Source: Pseudomonas graminis
GTDB lineage: Bacteria > Pseudomonadota > Gammaproteobacteria > Pseudomonadales > Pseudomonadaceae
Assembly (NCBI RefSeq): GCF_004364335.1
Contig: NZ_SOCR01000005.1
Location: forward strand, 62,001 to 126,000
Direction: 5' to 3'
Length of the DNA stretch: 64,000 nt
Below the pieces are notes generated by a model that saw only the letters and a list, made by a program, of their open reading frames with translations, ran no database searches and was not told the DNA's origin. This document shows, in pieces, positions 44,786 to 56,336 of the stretch. Position numbers and translations under genes: made by a program. Positions within the stretch are counted from its first letter, which is position 1; each line of letters opens with the position of its first letter.

Positions 44786-45232
44786 TTATTCAGGAATACG
44801 CAGGGACTGACCTGGATAGATCTTGTTCACGTCCTTGAGCATCGGCTTGTTGGCGTCGAAGATTTTCTGGTACTTGTTGGCATCGTGGTACACGCGCAAC
44901 GAGATGGCGCTGAGGGTATCGCCCTTCTGGACAGTGACGAACGTTGCGGCAACCACGGCAGGTGCGCCGGCCGCGATGGTCAGCTGATCATCAACACTGC
45001 CTACACCCGCGATGTTGCCGGCAGCCAATACAATCTTCTCTTTCTCTTCCTGACTGGCGACTTCGCCCGTCAAGGTGATCTTGTCGCCGTCGACCGCTGC
45101 ATGGACGTTGGGATTGCCCAACCCGACAGACTCGATGTGCTTTTTCAGCTCATCGCTGGCATTGGCGTTTCCTGGGGTGAGCAGGTCGATAAGCTTCTCG
45201 CCGGCTTCCTTCACAAAACTGAACAGACTCAT
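44786..45232 (-). CDS. BON-LysM domain protein (Kbp/YgaU-like)
   Basis: A 148-residue protein with an N-terminal helix (MSLFSFVKEAGEKLIDLL), a BON domain (about 25-85, VDGDKITLTGEVASQEEKEKIVLAAGNIAGV) and a C-terminal LysM domain (about 97-147, FVTVQKGDTLSAISLRVYHDANKYQKIFDANK). This matches the potassium-binding protein Kbp/YgaU of E. coli. No signal peptide is visible. ATG 45232 has AGGAG upstream (seen as CTCCTTGG on the plus strand). Divergent from the LysR gene. Confidence 0.92.
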   Translation of the reverse strand: MSLFSFVKEAGEKLIDLLTPGNANASDELKKHIESVGLGNPNVHAAVDGDKITLTGEVASQEEKEKIVLAAGNIAGVGSVDDQLTIAAGAPAVVAATFVTVQKGDTLSAISLRVYHDANKYQKIFDANKPMLKDVNKIYPGQSLRIPE

Positions 45233-45390
45233 GGGTTTCTCCTTGGTGGCTGTGGTTTCCCGCGCAACATCTGATCCGCTGACATTGCCCGACAAAGCTC
45301 CGACCCGATGCCGCGTCTCAAGGTTTCAAGCCATTCGACGTTCGGTCGCGATAGACTTCGCCGGGCCAGCCTGTGCCTCAAGGAATGAAG

Positions 45391-46278
45391 ATGGACATTA
45401 AGCAGCTGAAATTTCTGATTGCCCTCGACGAGACCCGACACTTCGGGCAAGCCGCTGCGCGCTGCCATATCACGCAACCGACACTGTCGATGCGTCTGCG
45501 CAGTCTTGAAGAAGAACTGGATCTGCCGCTGGTCAATCGCGGCCAACGCTTCGAAGGGTTTACCGCGCCGGGCGAACGCGTTCTGGCATGGGCGCGCACG
45601 GTGCTGGCAGCCTACGACGGTCTGCAGGCTGAAGCGGCCGCGTGTCGCGGGCATCTGGTCGGCACATTACGGCTGGGCGTGGTGCCGCTCTCGAACTTCG
45701 ATCCGCTGCCCTTGCTGCAACGCCTGCATTCCCTGCACCCGAACATGCGCTTCGAGCTTTCATCGCTGAGCTCCGAGCAGATTCTCGACCAACTCGCCAG
45801 CAATCGCCTGGACCTCGGGGTTTCGTATCTGGACCGACTGGACTCCGAGCGCTTCGACTCGTTGCAACTGGCCGAAACGCGCATGGGCGTGATGTACGAC
45901 CAGCGTTATTTCAGCTTTACCGAAGCCACTTCAAGTTGGGAAAGCCTGATCGAACTCCCCTTGGGCCTGCTCACCAGCGGCATGCACTTTCGGCAATCCA
46001 TCGATCACAACTTCCACAGCCGCGGCCTCCATCCTCAGCCGATCATTCAGACGGACGCCGTGCATCAGCTGCTGCAGGCCGTTCACGGCGGTTTCTGTTG
46101 CGCGATCATGCCGCTGGACGGCGGTCTGGAATCACTGACCGAGCACCTCCGGCTGCAGCCCATCGAAGACGCGCAGACCCTGGCCCGGCTGGGCCTGATC
46201 ATGCGTCGCTCAGCGCCGCGTTCCGCGCTGGCCGAAGCCTGCCTGGCGCTTTACCACACCATGATGGAAGAGAGTTGA
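45391..46278 (+). CDS. LysR-family transcriptional regulator
   Basis: A 295-residue regulator. N-terminal helix-turn-helix MDIKQLKFLIALDETRHFGQAAARCHITQPTLSMRLRSLEEELDLPLV, then a substrate-binding domain starting GTLRLGVVP. AAGGA six bases before ATG 45391 sets this start over the GTG at 45373 and the ATG at 45385. It sits upstream of fdhD and the YdeP-type gene in the same direction, and divergent from the LysM gene, so it may regulate either. It lacks the OxyR-type cysteine pair as far as I can tell. Confidence 0.88.
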   Translation: MDIKQLKFLIALDETRHFGQAAARCHITQPTLSMRLRSLEEELDLPLVNRGQRFEGFTAPGERVLAWARTVLAAYDGLQAEAAACRGHLVGTLRLGVVPLSNFDPLPLLQRLHSLHPNMRFELSSLSSEQILDQLASNRLDLGVSYLDRLDSERFDSLQLAETRMGVMYDQRYFSFTEATSSWESLIELPLGLLTSGMHFRQSIDHNFHSRGLHPQPIIQTDAVHQLLQAVHGGFCCAIMPLDGGLESLTEHLRLQPIEDAQTLARLGLIMRRSAPRSALAEACLALYHTMMEES

Positions 46279-46372
46279 TCGACGTCATCTATCGGTGCAT
46301 CAGTACTAGCGATTAGACGTTATCCGACCGGAGGCCTAGGCTTAAGCCTAATCAATCTGCCGGTTACTCCCG

Positions 46373-47208
46373 ATGCACGCCAAGCACATGGATATCACGG
46401 CGCCCGCACAACAACTGCCCGCGCCCGCCGCAAGCCAGTCCTACAGCTATTCGAACCTCGAACACGATGTCAGCGAGCCCAATGTGCTTGCCGAGGAAGT
46501 CGCGTTGGCCATCGCCTATAACGGCATCAGTCAGGCCGTCATGCTGGTTACGCCCACTGATCTGGAAGACTTTATCGTCGGCTTCAGCATCGGTAGCGGC
46601 ATCATCGAATCACCGGACGAGATCTACGACATCAAGCTCGGTGGTTGCGGGTCTGCGCAGACCGCAGAAGTCGAAATCGCCAGCCGTGCTTTCTGGAACC
46701 TGAAGACCCAGCGTCGGCAACTGGCTGGCACCAGCGGCTGCGGCCTGTGTGGCGTTGAGGCCGTCGAGCAGGCGTTGCCCGAGCTCAACGTGCTGCCGGG
46801 CGCCCCCCTTCCCCCCGCCGAATGGTTGAAAGGCCTGCGCGCGCGCATGGGGGCGTTTCAGCCCTTGGGTGAACACTGCGGCGCCGTCCATGCAGCGATG
46901 TTCATGGACGCTCGCGGCGAAATTCTCTTAGGTCGTGAAGACATCGGCCGACATAACGCTTTAGACAAGCTGATCGGCGCACTGATTCGCCAGAACATCC
47001 CGACCACGGGCGGGCTGGCTATCGTTACTAGCCGCTGCAGTCTCGAACTGATTCAAAAAGTACTTCGTGCCGGTATCCAGACCCTTGTCAGCCTGTCATC
47101 GCCCACCGGGCTGGCGCTGCAATGGGCTCGCCGCCACAACCTAAACCTCATTCATCTGCCTAAACACAGTGCGCCGCGGGTTTACAGTCCTGCGTTGGAG
47201 AATCAAGC

Positions 47209-47212
<4 letters not shown>
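46373..47212 (+). CDS. fdhD: Formate dehydrogenase accessory sulfurtransferase FdhD
   Basis: Cytoplasmic chaperone that passes sulfur from IscS to the molybdenum cofactor before it enters formate-dehydrogenase-like enzymes. 279 residues with the functional cysteine pair C123/C126 in SGCGLCGVEA and the conserved GREDIGRHNALDKLIG. Its stop overlaps the start of the YdeP-type oxidoreductase by 4 bp, so FdhD is made with its presumed client. Confidence 0.95.
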
Positions 47213-49545
<2,333 letters not shown>

Positions 49546-49558
49546 TCTGCGCATGTCC

Positions 49559-49584
49559 TGTAGGAGTGAGCTTGCTCGCGAAGG
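49559..49584. repeat. Single REP (GAGCTTGCTCGCG type)
   Basis: GTAGGAGTGAGCTTGCTCGCGAAG, the third REP flavour of the window, just after the YdeP-type gene. Confidence 0.6.
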
Positions 49585-49659
49585 GGATCTATCAACCGCT
49601 GGATAGTTAGCGGATGTGCCGACCCTCATCGCAAGAAAGCTCACCCTCCTCGCAGCCAC

Positions 49660-49694
49660 AAAAAAAGGCCCGAATCGCGAGATTCGGGCCTTTA
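49660..49694. terminator. Bidirectional terminator after fdhD-ydeP operon
   Basis: AAGGCCCGAATC and GATTCGGGCCTT form a perfect 12-bp stem over GCGA, preceded by an A run and followed by TTT. It closes the fdhD operon and separates it from the glycine-zipper gene. Confidence 0.85.
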
Positions 49695-49849
49695 TCAAGT
49701 AGCGTATGACTCGCTGACCTGGCTTAGGTTCCCAAGCCAAAACAATAAGTTAGCGTTTTGTATACAGGTCGTGTTATTCGTCGGAATTCGATTGTGACAT
49801 TTTCTTCATGATCGCAGGATCGCCGCGTCATCCCTATGAGCATCCCTAC

Positions 49850-50308
49850 ATGAAGTATTCCTCGATTCTGTTGTTGTCGTTCTCACTGGTCAGCGGTTTT
49901 GCCTCAGCAGGCGATAACGTGACGGCCGGCGTGGGCGGCGCATTGGGTGGGGTACTCGGCTCCGTCGTTGGCCAACAGGTCGGCGGCAGCACAGGTTCGG
50001 CAATCGGTGCCGGCCTTGGCGGCGCGGCCGGTGGCGCAGTGGGCGCCAACCGCCGGAACCGTACCGAAGCCGCAATTGGCGGCGGCCTGGGTGCCGCTGG
50101 CGGTAACGTGATTGGCCGCAGTGTCGGCGGCAGCACGGGCAGCCTGATTGGCGCTGCAGCAGGCGGCGGCGCGGGCGGCGCACTCGGCAACTACATGGGC
50201 GACGAAAGCCGCCGTGACGACGCCCGAGGCCGTGGCTACCGTGGCGATCGCCGCGACTACAAACACGGGCGCGGTCACGCGTACGGTCATCGCAAGCACC
50301 GTGACTGA
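49850..50308 (+). CDS. Glycine-zipper domain protein (paralogue)
   Basis: A 152-residue exported protein with signal peptide MKYSSILLLSFSLVSGFASA and two glycine-zipper runs (GGALGGVLGSVVGQQVGGS, GGGLGAAGGNVIGRSVGGS) separated by ANRRNRTEAA. The tail is rich in Arg, Asp, Tyr and His (RGYRGDRRDYKHGRGHAYGH). It has the same architecture as the protein at 5623-6039, so the two are paralogues 44 kb apart in inverted orientation. ATG 49850 is preferred because it gives the signal peptide. Function unknown. Confidence 0.8.
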   Translation: MKYSSILLLSFSLVSGFASAGDNVTAGVGGALGGVLGSVVGQQVGGSTGSAIGAGLGGAAGGAVGANRRNRTEAAIGGGLGAAGGNVIGRSVGGSTGSLIGAAAGGGAGGALGNYMGDESRRDDARGRGYRGDRRDYKHGRGHAYGHRKHRD

Positions 50309-50344
50309 AACAGTCGATTCCGACGCGCTAACCTGACCCGATGA

Positions 50345-50376
50345 ACACCGGCCGCCCATAAAGCGGCCGGTTTCAT
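50345..50376. terminator. Bidirectional terminator
   Basis: ACCGGCCGC (50347-50355) pairs with GCGGCCGGT (50363-50371), then TTTCATTTT. It sits between the convergent glycine-zipper and thioesterase genes. Confidence 0.75.
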
Positions 50377-50378
50377 TT

Positions 50379-50807
50379 TCAGACCACCAATCGCTCAAGC
50401 GCCTGCCGCAGCCCCGACGGGATCGGCACCGGCTGATTGGACGCCCGATCCACGAACACATGCACGAAGCGGCCCGCAGCCCGCGCCTCGTCTTCCCCCG
50501 CCTTGAACACCGCCAGCTCATATTGCACCGAGCTGTTGCCGAGCTTGCCAACCCGCAGCCCGACCTCGATCAGCTCCGGGTAGGCAATCGAGGCAAAGTA
50601 ATCGCACGACGAACTGACCACAAAGCCCACCGCTTCACCGTCATGGATATCCAGCCCGCCCTGCTCGATCAGGTAGGTATTCACGGCGCTGTCGAAGAAG
50701 CTGTAGTAGGTAACGTTGTTGATATGGCCGTAGACATCGTTGTCGTGCCAGCGCGTGACGATCGGCTGGAAGTGGCGATAGTCGGCGCGCTGCGGGGTGT
50801 CGTTCAT
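50379..50807 (-). CDS. 4HBT-type acyl-CoA thioesterase
   Basis: A 142-residue hotdog-fold thioesterase of the 4-hydroxybenzoyl-CoA/YbgC type. The active-site segment is [22 protein letters not shown] with the catalytic aspartate in DNDVYGH. The cytoplasmic role is hydrolysis of short or aromatic acyl-CoA esters. It lies 3' of recQ in the same direction, 54 bp apart. Confidence 0.88.
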   Translation of the reverse strand: MNDTPQRADYRHFQPIVTRWHDNDVYGHINNVTYYSFFDSAVNTYLIEQGGLDIHDGEAVGFVVSSSCDYFASIAYPELIEVGLRVGKLGNSSVQYELAVFKAGEDEARAAGRFVHVFVDRASNQPVPIPSGLRQALERLVV

Positions 50808-50861
50808 GTGGCTCCCTCCGGTTTGTCTGTTGTGTGTCCTGGTTCATGAGGCTCGTGACGA

Positions 50862-52793
50862 CTATTGAATCCGGCTTTGAATCCATTCACGGACCTCGGC
50901 ATACGGATACGCCTCAAGCGCCGCAAACCCGCCGATGTTCCGAGCCTTGAGCCTGGTAAACATTGGCACGCTGATCCCGCAGAGAAACCGCGTCAGGCAC
51001 TCCGCGCCCGGCTCATGCCCTCGGGTTTCAAGGTGCTTGCCGACGAACTCGCTGCACAGGTCCGCGAAGTCCTGCTCGCTCAAAGGCGTCAGCGCTGGCG
51101 GCTCGGGGAGCACGGCCACCTGCCCCTCGCACACCGAACAATGACCGCAACGTTCAGGCGCACGGTCGTCGCCAAAGTATTGAGCCAGACGATGACTGAG
51201 GCACTGCTCACTGGCGAACAGTTCCAGCATCGCGTGGATGCGCGCAACTTCGGTCTGTTCATGATGGACGAAGTAGTCATGCAACTCCTCGCTCAGCGCC
51301 TCGGCGTCGAAGTCGGCGGCGATCAGGCTGTAGACCTCGGTCATCTGCTTGCTTTCAAGCTCTATCCAGCCCTTCTCCTGAAAGAAATCCAGCGCCGTCA
51401 CAACACGCCCGCGCTCGGCCTGATACTGCTGATACATCGCGTCGAAGTTGACGGTTGCCCAGGTGCGCGCCCGGCTTGAGGTCTCGGTCAGCGCCTGCAC
51501 GAACTCGCGTCGCTCACCCTGAAACCGTTGCACCAGCACCTGCGGTTCGATCAGGTATTTGAAGCGATACTCCGCGAAGTACGAATAACGCGGCGCAATG
51601 ATCCCGCGCAGCTCCAGCTGCACCAGCAGTGTTTTGAGCGGCAGTTGGCGGATGTTGCTGAGGTCCGACAAGGGCGCCAGCAGAAACTCCCACTGACTGT
51701 CGTTACGCGCGCCTTGCAGATCTTCCAGCACCAACCGGATGCCTTCCTGCTCCGGCGTGTCGCCGTACACGAAGTTTTCCAGCACGTTCAGGCTGTCGCG
51801 ATTGGCCAGGACCAGGCACTCAGAGGTCGCCCCATCGCGACCCGCGCGACCGATTTCCTGGCTGTAGTTCTCGATGGATTTGGGCAAATCGAAATGCACG
51901 ACGTTGCGGATGTCACTCTTGTCGATGCCCATCCCGAACGCGATCGTGGCGACGATGCAGTTCAGGCGCCCATCCATGAACTGGCGCTGGATCGACTCGC
52001 GCTTATCGTGGGGCAGGCCCGCATGGTAGGCGTACGCCGGAATACCGTTCTGCGACAGATGCGCCGCCACGAACTCGGCGGTCTTCTGCAGCGTGACGTA
52101 GACAATGCTCGGCTGCCCTGCCCGCTCACCGAGCCACTCCACCAGGCGCCTACGCTTGTCCCGGCCGGCAACGGGCTCAACCCGCAGCGTGAGGTTGGGT
52201 CGGTAAAAGCCCGTCGTCACCACATCGTCCAACGCGATGCCGAACTTGCTCTGCATGTCATTGATGACTTGAGGCGTCGCGGTCGCCGTCAACAGCAGCG
52301 CCTGGGGGATATTGAACTCGCGTTGATAGTCAGGGAGCTTGAGGTAATCGGGCCGGAAGTTGTGGCCCCACTCGGAGATGCAGTGCGCTTCGTCAACGAC
52401 CAGAAGGGAGATCGGCACCTGAGTGATGAAATGCCGGAAGCGCTCGTTCTTCAGTCGCTCGACGGAAATCATCAGGATTTTCAACTCACCGGAGCGCGCC
52501 TTGGCCATGACATCGGCGACGTCATCGCGACTTTGCGCGGAGTCGATGCTTGCCGCCGCAATGCCATGTCGCTGCAGGAAAGCCAACTGGTCCTGAATCA
52601 GCGCCAACAGCGGTGACACCACCAACGTCAGGTGCGGCAGCAGCAATGCCGGCAGCTGATAGCAGAGGGATTTACCGGAACCCGTGGGAAATATCGCCGC
52701 GGCGGAGCGCCCTGCCAACACCGCACTGATGGCGGCCTCTTGTCCGGCGCGAAACTGCCGATAACCGAAAACCTGCTCGAGGGTTTGATGCAT
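50862..52793 (-). CDS. recQ: RecQ-family ATP-dependent DNA helicase
   Basis: Superfamily 2 helicase of 643 residues for recombination repair. Walker A PTGSGKS (36-42), DEAHCISEWGH (134-144), ATIAFGMGIDKSDIRNVVH and the motif VI YSQEIGRAGRDG are intact. The zinc-binding cysteines end in CGHCSVC near residue 555. The C-terminal tail is short and contains SVPMFTRLKARNIGGFAALEAYPYAEV, a reduced HRDC-like helix set. ATG 52793 is chosen because AGGAG lies nine bases upstream. It differs from classical RecQ in its C-terminal region, so it may be a second RecQ-type helicase of the cell. Confidence 0.92.
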   Translation of the reverse strand: MHQTLEQVFGYRQFRAGQEAAISAVLAGRSAAAIFPTGSGKSLCYQLPALLLPHLTLVVSPLLALIQDQLAFLQRHGIAAASIDSAQSRDDVADVMAKARSGELKILMISVERLKNERFRHFITQVPISLLVVDEAHCISEWGHNFRPDYLKLPDYQREFNIPQALLLTATATPQVINDMQSKFGIALDDVVTTGFYRPNLTLRVEPVAGRDKRRRLVEWLGERAGQPSIVYVTLQKTAEFVAAHLSQNGIPAYAYHAGLPHDKRESIQRQFMDGRLNCIVATIAFGMGIDKSDIRNVVHFDLPKSIENYSQEIGRAGRDGATSECLVLANRDSLNVLENFVYGDTPEQEGIRLVLEDLQGARNDSQWEFLLAPLSDLSNIRQLPLKTLLVQLELRGIIAPRYSYFAEYRFKYLIEPQVLVQRFQGERREFVQALTETSSRARTWATVNFDAMYQQYQAERGRVVTALDFFQEKGWIELESKQMTEVYSLIAADFDAEALSEELHDYFVHHEQTEVARIHAMLELFASEQCLSHRLAQYFGDDRAPERCGHCSVCEGQVAVLPEPPALTPLSEQDFADLCSEFVGKHLETRGHEPGAECLTRFLCGISVPMFTRLKARNIGGFAALEAYPYAEVREWIQSRIQ

Positions 52794-53035
52794 GTGCTGC
52801 CACTCCTTTGACCGTCGCAAGGGCGTGAACCATAGCGCGGTGGGTCCGGGCGCAATACACCTAAACCATTACAGAAATATCGGACAGGATACATCCCGGA
52901 CACAAACACTGCGCGCAGTGCTGGCAAAACGTCATTGCGAGGATTAATCTCGCGCGACGCAACCCATCGCTGCACCTCAAACAGCCCGTTCGGCGGTAAT
53001 CCCGCCTACGTCAAAAGATTCGCCAAGGAGAGGCA

Positions 53036-53845
53036 ATGCAACCAACCACACCGCAGCCCGAGGATGACGGGCTGACCATGCAACGGCTGGCGCCCGGTCA
53101 CTTCGACGTCGTGCTGGGTTCTCATCCCGCCCGAAGCAGTGCCGCATCGGGCAAAAGCAATTGGCCGTTGAGCAGCCTTTTGATTTGCCTGGCACTGCTG
53201 ATCGCCATCCTCTTTCTGATCGCGCAGATGTTTCGCACACCCAAGCCGGCAGCGACCGTCATCCCTGACCCACCCGTCGCAGAAGGTTTCAGCGAGCCCG
53301 ATCCGGTACAACCCGTTGCTCAAGTGCGTAACGTCGAACAAGTCGTTTACATCGCACCCAAGGCTGATGTCTCGCAGCCCGCCACTGCACAGCCGCTCGA
53401 CACCTGCCTGAAAGACGGCAACGTCATCGACCGGGATGTCATCAACTGCCGCTTCGGCGAGGTTCAGGCCAACGACTCCCAAGCCACCCGCCCTCAAGGC
53501 ATGGTTTCAGATCGTTACATGGCGAACTACAAGGCCGCCGCCGCCAAGCCCAAAACCGAGCCCGCGCGACGCTATGAAGTGGCAGGTGTGTTCATCCGTG
53601 AAATTGACGGCCGCAACCGCTACGAAGCCCGATATCGCATCTACAACAATCACGTGGAGGTGAGAAGCGTGTGCATGAACTTCCTCGCCGACAGCGTGGA
53701 GCACCGCGAATGCCGCCGCGCCGCTGCGCCGTACTTCAAAGACATGTGCAGCGACTGGAGCAAACGCCTCGCCAAAGACAAGAGTGACAAGAACAAACTG
53801 GCGCAAGAGCAGTACTGCACAGCAGCGCGGGAATACTCCGCCTGA
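53036..53845 (+). CDS. Hypothetical single-pass membrane protein
   Basis: A 269-residue protein with a cytoplasmic N-terminus of about 46 residues, one membrane helix (SSLLICLALLIAILFLIAQM) and a periplasmic part. The periplasmic part has a proline-rich linker, then a cysteine-bearing domain (CLKDGNVIDRDVINCRFGE, SVCMNFL, CRRAAAPYFKDMCSDW, EQYC) likely to hold disulfides. GGAG ribosome site before ATG 53036. No family recognised. It lies upstream of the lipase-like gene in the same direction. Confidence 0.7.
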   Translation: MQPTTPQPEDDGLTMQRLAPGHFDVVLGSHPARSSAASGKSNWPLSSLLICLALLIAILFLIAQMFRTPKPAATVIPDPPVAEGFSEPDPVQPVAQVRNVEQVVYIAPKADVSQPATAQPLDTCLKDGNVIDRDVINCRFGEVQANDSQATRPQGMVSDRYMANYKAAAAKPKTEPARRYEVAGVFIREIDGRNRYEARYRIYNNHVEVRSVCMNFLADSVEHRECRRAAAPYFKDMCSDWSKRLAKDKSDKNKLAQEQYCTAAREYSA

Positions 53846-53975
53846 CAGGTGCCCCATTGATTAGCCGAGAAACCCATCAGCGCTCATTACCGTACATGCA
53901 GTAACAACCGCAGCCAACCTGTTCGCATACCGTCTTCTAACCTCGTCAGACTTATCAACCAGCGAGGCTAGAAAC

Positions 53976-55103
53976 ATGACGACATTTACAATTTTCTTTT
54001 GCGGAACCGGCTCGACTAAATACGACAACTTGAACAAGAACTACTGGAACGGCGAGCTGGTCGCTACGTTGGCGAACAATATCGAAGGTCATGAGTTTGC
54101 GGAGTGGATTGTCATCGACGGGCCGGGCAGCGGCAATATGCAGGCCGATGAACTGTTTACAGAATCCAAAGGGTTTGGTTGGTCTGGCACCGCATTCGGC
54201 AAAGGCTGGTACGAGAATGTGCAGCATGCCGTCAATATCATTCAGGGCGAGTTCGATTGGCAAAGAACCAAGCTGTCCGAAGCCGACTACCTGCGTCTCA
54301 AGCAAGCCGGCGTGCCTATTCCCGACGCACAAGCGCATGGATCCTGGTTCTGGCGGCAGTACGACTATGGCAATCGCATCAGCCCGCAGGAGCTTCAACA
54401 ACAGCTGATCAAGAAGTTAAGAAAAGGCGGCTTGATTCCAAAGCAGATCAATCTGGTGGGCTGGAGTCGTGGCGGAGTGAGTTGTCACATGCTCGCCAAC
54501 GCGCTGACGGCCAGTCCGCTGACACGTCATATACCGGTCAACATATTTGCGGTGGACCCGGTGCCCGGCCCAATGAATTATCAACCCGAGAAAGTCTCAC
54601 TCGGCAGCAACGTTAAACAGTACGTGGGGTTCTATGCCCGAGACGAACGCTCGAAAGGCTTTTCTTGCGTCATTCCTAAAACAGACCCGAAGACTAAGGT
54701 CAGTATCTTTCCCATGGTCGGACGTCACGCGACGTTGGTGGGCAACGCGTCGCTCACAGGAGCAAGCGGACCAGGCGACCTGACAGAACCTGGCACGCTG
54801 GTGCGGCATTATGCCGAAGTGTGTCTGACCCGTTGGGGAACGAAGTTGCAACGGAAACTCAACTTGTCGGCTATAGAAATTGGCAAACTGCACCAAAGCA
54901 TCGTTATGCATGACGCGAAGTTCCTCAAAATGCGAAGCCACTCATACACTGTTTTGGTTGAAGACCATCAAACAGAGCGATATGTAAGTTACGCCGACAA
55001 GGGAACCGGATTCAGTAAGGTCGCGGGAATGCCCTTTACCCCGGTGGAAGGCTTGGCGGCGAACCTCGCGAAAGGAGACGGCGCCTACAAAGATATCTGC
55101 TGA
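53976..55103 (+). CDS. Alpha/beta-hydrolase (lipase-like) protein, possible effector
   Basis: A 375-residue protein without a signal peptide. It begins TIFFCGTGSTKYDN, resembling the FFDGTGN start of DUF2235/Tle-type phospholipases. The nucleophile elbow is GWSRGG with S164, followed by FAVDPVPGP with a candidate acid D193 and candidate histidines H251 (GRHATLVG) or H278 (LVRHYAEV). Ser-Asp-His order and spacing fit a lipase fold. A lipoprotein gene follows 238 bp on. A type VI lipase effector is an inference only; no VgrG, PAAR or Hcp gene is present. Confidence 0.65.
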   Translation: MTTFTIFFCGTGSTKYDNLNKNYWNGELVATLANNIEGHEFAEWIVIDGPGSGNMQADELFTESKGFGWSGTAFGKGWYENVQHAVNIIQGEFDWQRTKLSEADYLRLKQAGVPIPDAQAHGSWFWRQYDYGNRISPQELQQQLIKKLRKGGLIPKQINLVGWSRGGVSCHMLANALTASPLTRHIPVNIFAVDPVPGPMNYQPEKVSLGSNVKQYVGFYARDERSKGFSCVIPKTDPKTKVSIFPMVGRHATLVGNASLTGASGPGDLTEPGTLVRHYAEVCLTRWGTKLQRKLNLSAIEIGKLHQSIVMHDAKFLKMRSHSYTVLVEDHQTERYVSYADKGTGFSKVAGMPFTPVEGLAANLAKGDGAYKDIC

Positions 55104-55341
55104 GGCTGAGTCCACAACCACGAAGCATGCCGCGATGCAGGTTTCTGGCTGCATGATTCAACGCCAACGCCCGCCTGGCTGAGCACCGCGCTGGTAAAAA
55201 AAGAATTCCCATGGAAATCGCCCCATTGCGGGCGGTTTCTTCGTTCTGTTTTTTGTCATCGTCACATTGACCCGCCGGCCCTTTCTGCGGTCATAGGGAG
55301 CTAGGGTCAGAGACAACCCCAGCGAAAACGGACGGAACAAC

Positions 55342-56076
55342 ATGCCTCAAGCAGCCCCGCGAACCCATACACGCCTGCTCCCGCTGTTACTCGTTGTCAC
55401 AGCCTCTCTTCTTTCGGGCTGCGGCGATGACGCCAAGGCACCCGGGACGGCGACCGCAAGTGCATCGCCCCTTCAGAAGATCATGGTTGTCGACGTCAGT
55501 GGCGCGCTCAACCTGCACTACGAGGCAAGAGGCGATCAAGTAGCCGTGGGCTTCTTGCCCGGCAAACTGCCCGGCTCCAACTGGCTGACGCTGAGCGCGG
55601 ACCAAGAAGCCGAAGGCGACCGCAATGAGGTGAGCATCGGGCCGATTCTCGGGTTCTCTTTCGACAACCCTGATCAGGAGAAGAAAGCGATCATGTTTCA
55701 GGGTGGCCGCGTCGAAGTTGCCCACGATGAAAACAGCGCGTCCTACGACACCGGTTCGTACTATCAATATTTCGATGCGGACAAGGGCGGCAACAACAGC
55801 AACGTCCAGCTGGTCTTCAGCAAAATCGAGAAACTCGCCTCGCCCAACAAACTCCTCGATCGCTACCGGTTGATCGGTACGTTCCAGTTCAACGCGGCGC
55901 TGTCCCCTGAGCAACCCACCGACGAATGCACCCGGGAAGCCGCTGCGTACGCGGCCGAGCACGGCGAACGCCATCCGGGGTTCGACGCGAAGCTGTGTAA
56001 CGCGAAGAGCGTTGTGGCTAAGGGCAGCTTCGACATCACTCAGGATTTTCCCGTGACGACGAAAACTGATGGGTAA
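55342..56076 (+). CDS. Hypothetical lipoprotein
   Basis: A 244-residue lipoprotein with signal peptide TRLLPLLLVVTASLLSGC; the acylated cysteine is C27, and position +2 is Gly, so outer-membrane sorting is expected. The mature part is strand-rich and acidic (VGFLPGKLPGSNWLTLSADQEAEGDRN, YYQYFDADKGGNNSNVQLVFSKIEK). No known family. As the gene after a lipase-like protein it could be a periplasmic immunity protein, which is speculation. Confidence 0.75.
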   Translation: MPQAAPRTHTRLLPLLLVVTASLLSGCGDDAKAPGTATASASPLQKIMVVDVSGALNLHYEARGDQVAVGFLPGKLPGSNWLTLSADQEAEGDRNEVSIGPILGFSFDNPDQEKKAIMFQGGRVEVAHDENSASYDTGSYYQYFDADKGGNNSNVQLVFSKIEKLASPNKLLDRYRLIGTFQFNAALSPEQPTDECTREAAAYAAEHGERHPGFDAKLCNAKSVVAKGSFDITQDFPVTTKTDG

Positions 56077-56132
56077 ATCTATCCGTTCGCAGTTCTTGTT
56101 CGCCTTCCGACTCACTGACTGAACCGCATTTA

Positions 56133-56223
56133 ATGTAGGAGCGCGCTTGCCCGCGATAGCAATCTGTCAGGTTCCATCTTCGTCTCAAGTACACCGCCAT
56201 CGCGGGCAAGCGCGCTCCTACAT
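56133..56223. repeat. REP inverted pair (GCGCGCTTGCC type)
   Basis: ATGTAGGAGCGCGCTTGCC and the inverted GGCAAGCGCGCTCCTACAT flank about 45 bp, in the gap between the lipoprotein and pckA genes. Confidence 0.85.
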
Positions 56224-56290
56224 AAGATGGGTGTCAAGACTGCCGGCTGCGTATGCCCAACCCCTCTCGGACGGCATAAACACCCGCCAA

Positions 56291-56322
56291 CAAAAAACCG
56301 CCCCGAAGGGCGGTTTCTTTTT
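56291..56322 (-). terminator. Terminator of pckA
   Basis: AAACCGCC and GGCGGTTT stem with CCGAA-type loop, flanked by an A run on the left (U run for the minus strand), 15 bp past the pckA stop. Confidence 0.75.
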
Positions 56323-56336
56323 AGCAGGTTCCGATC

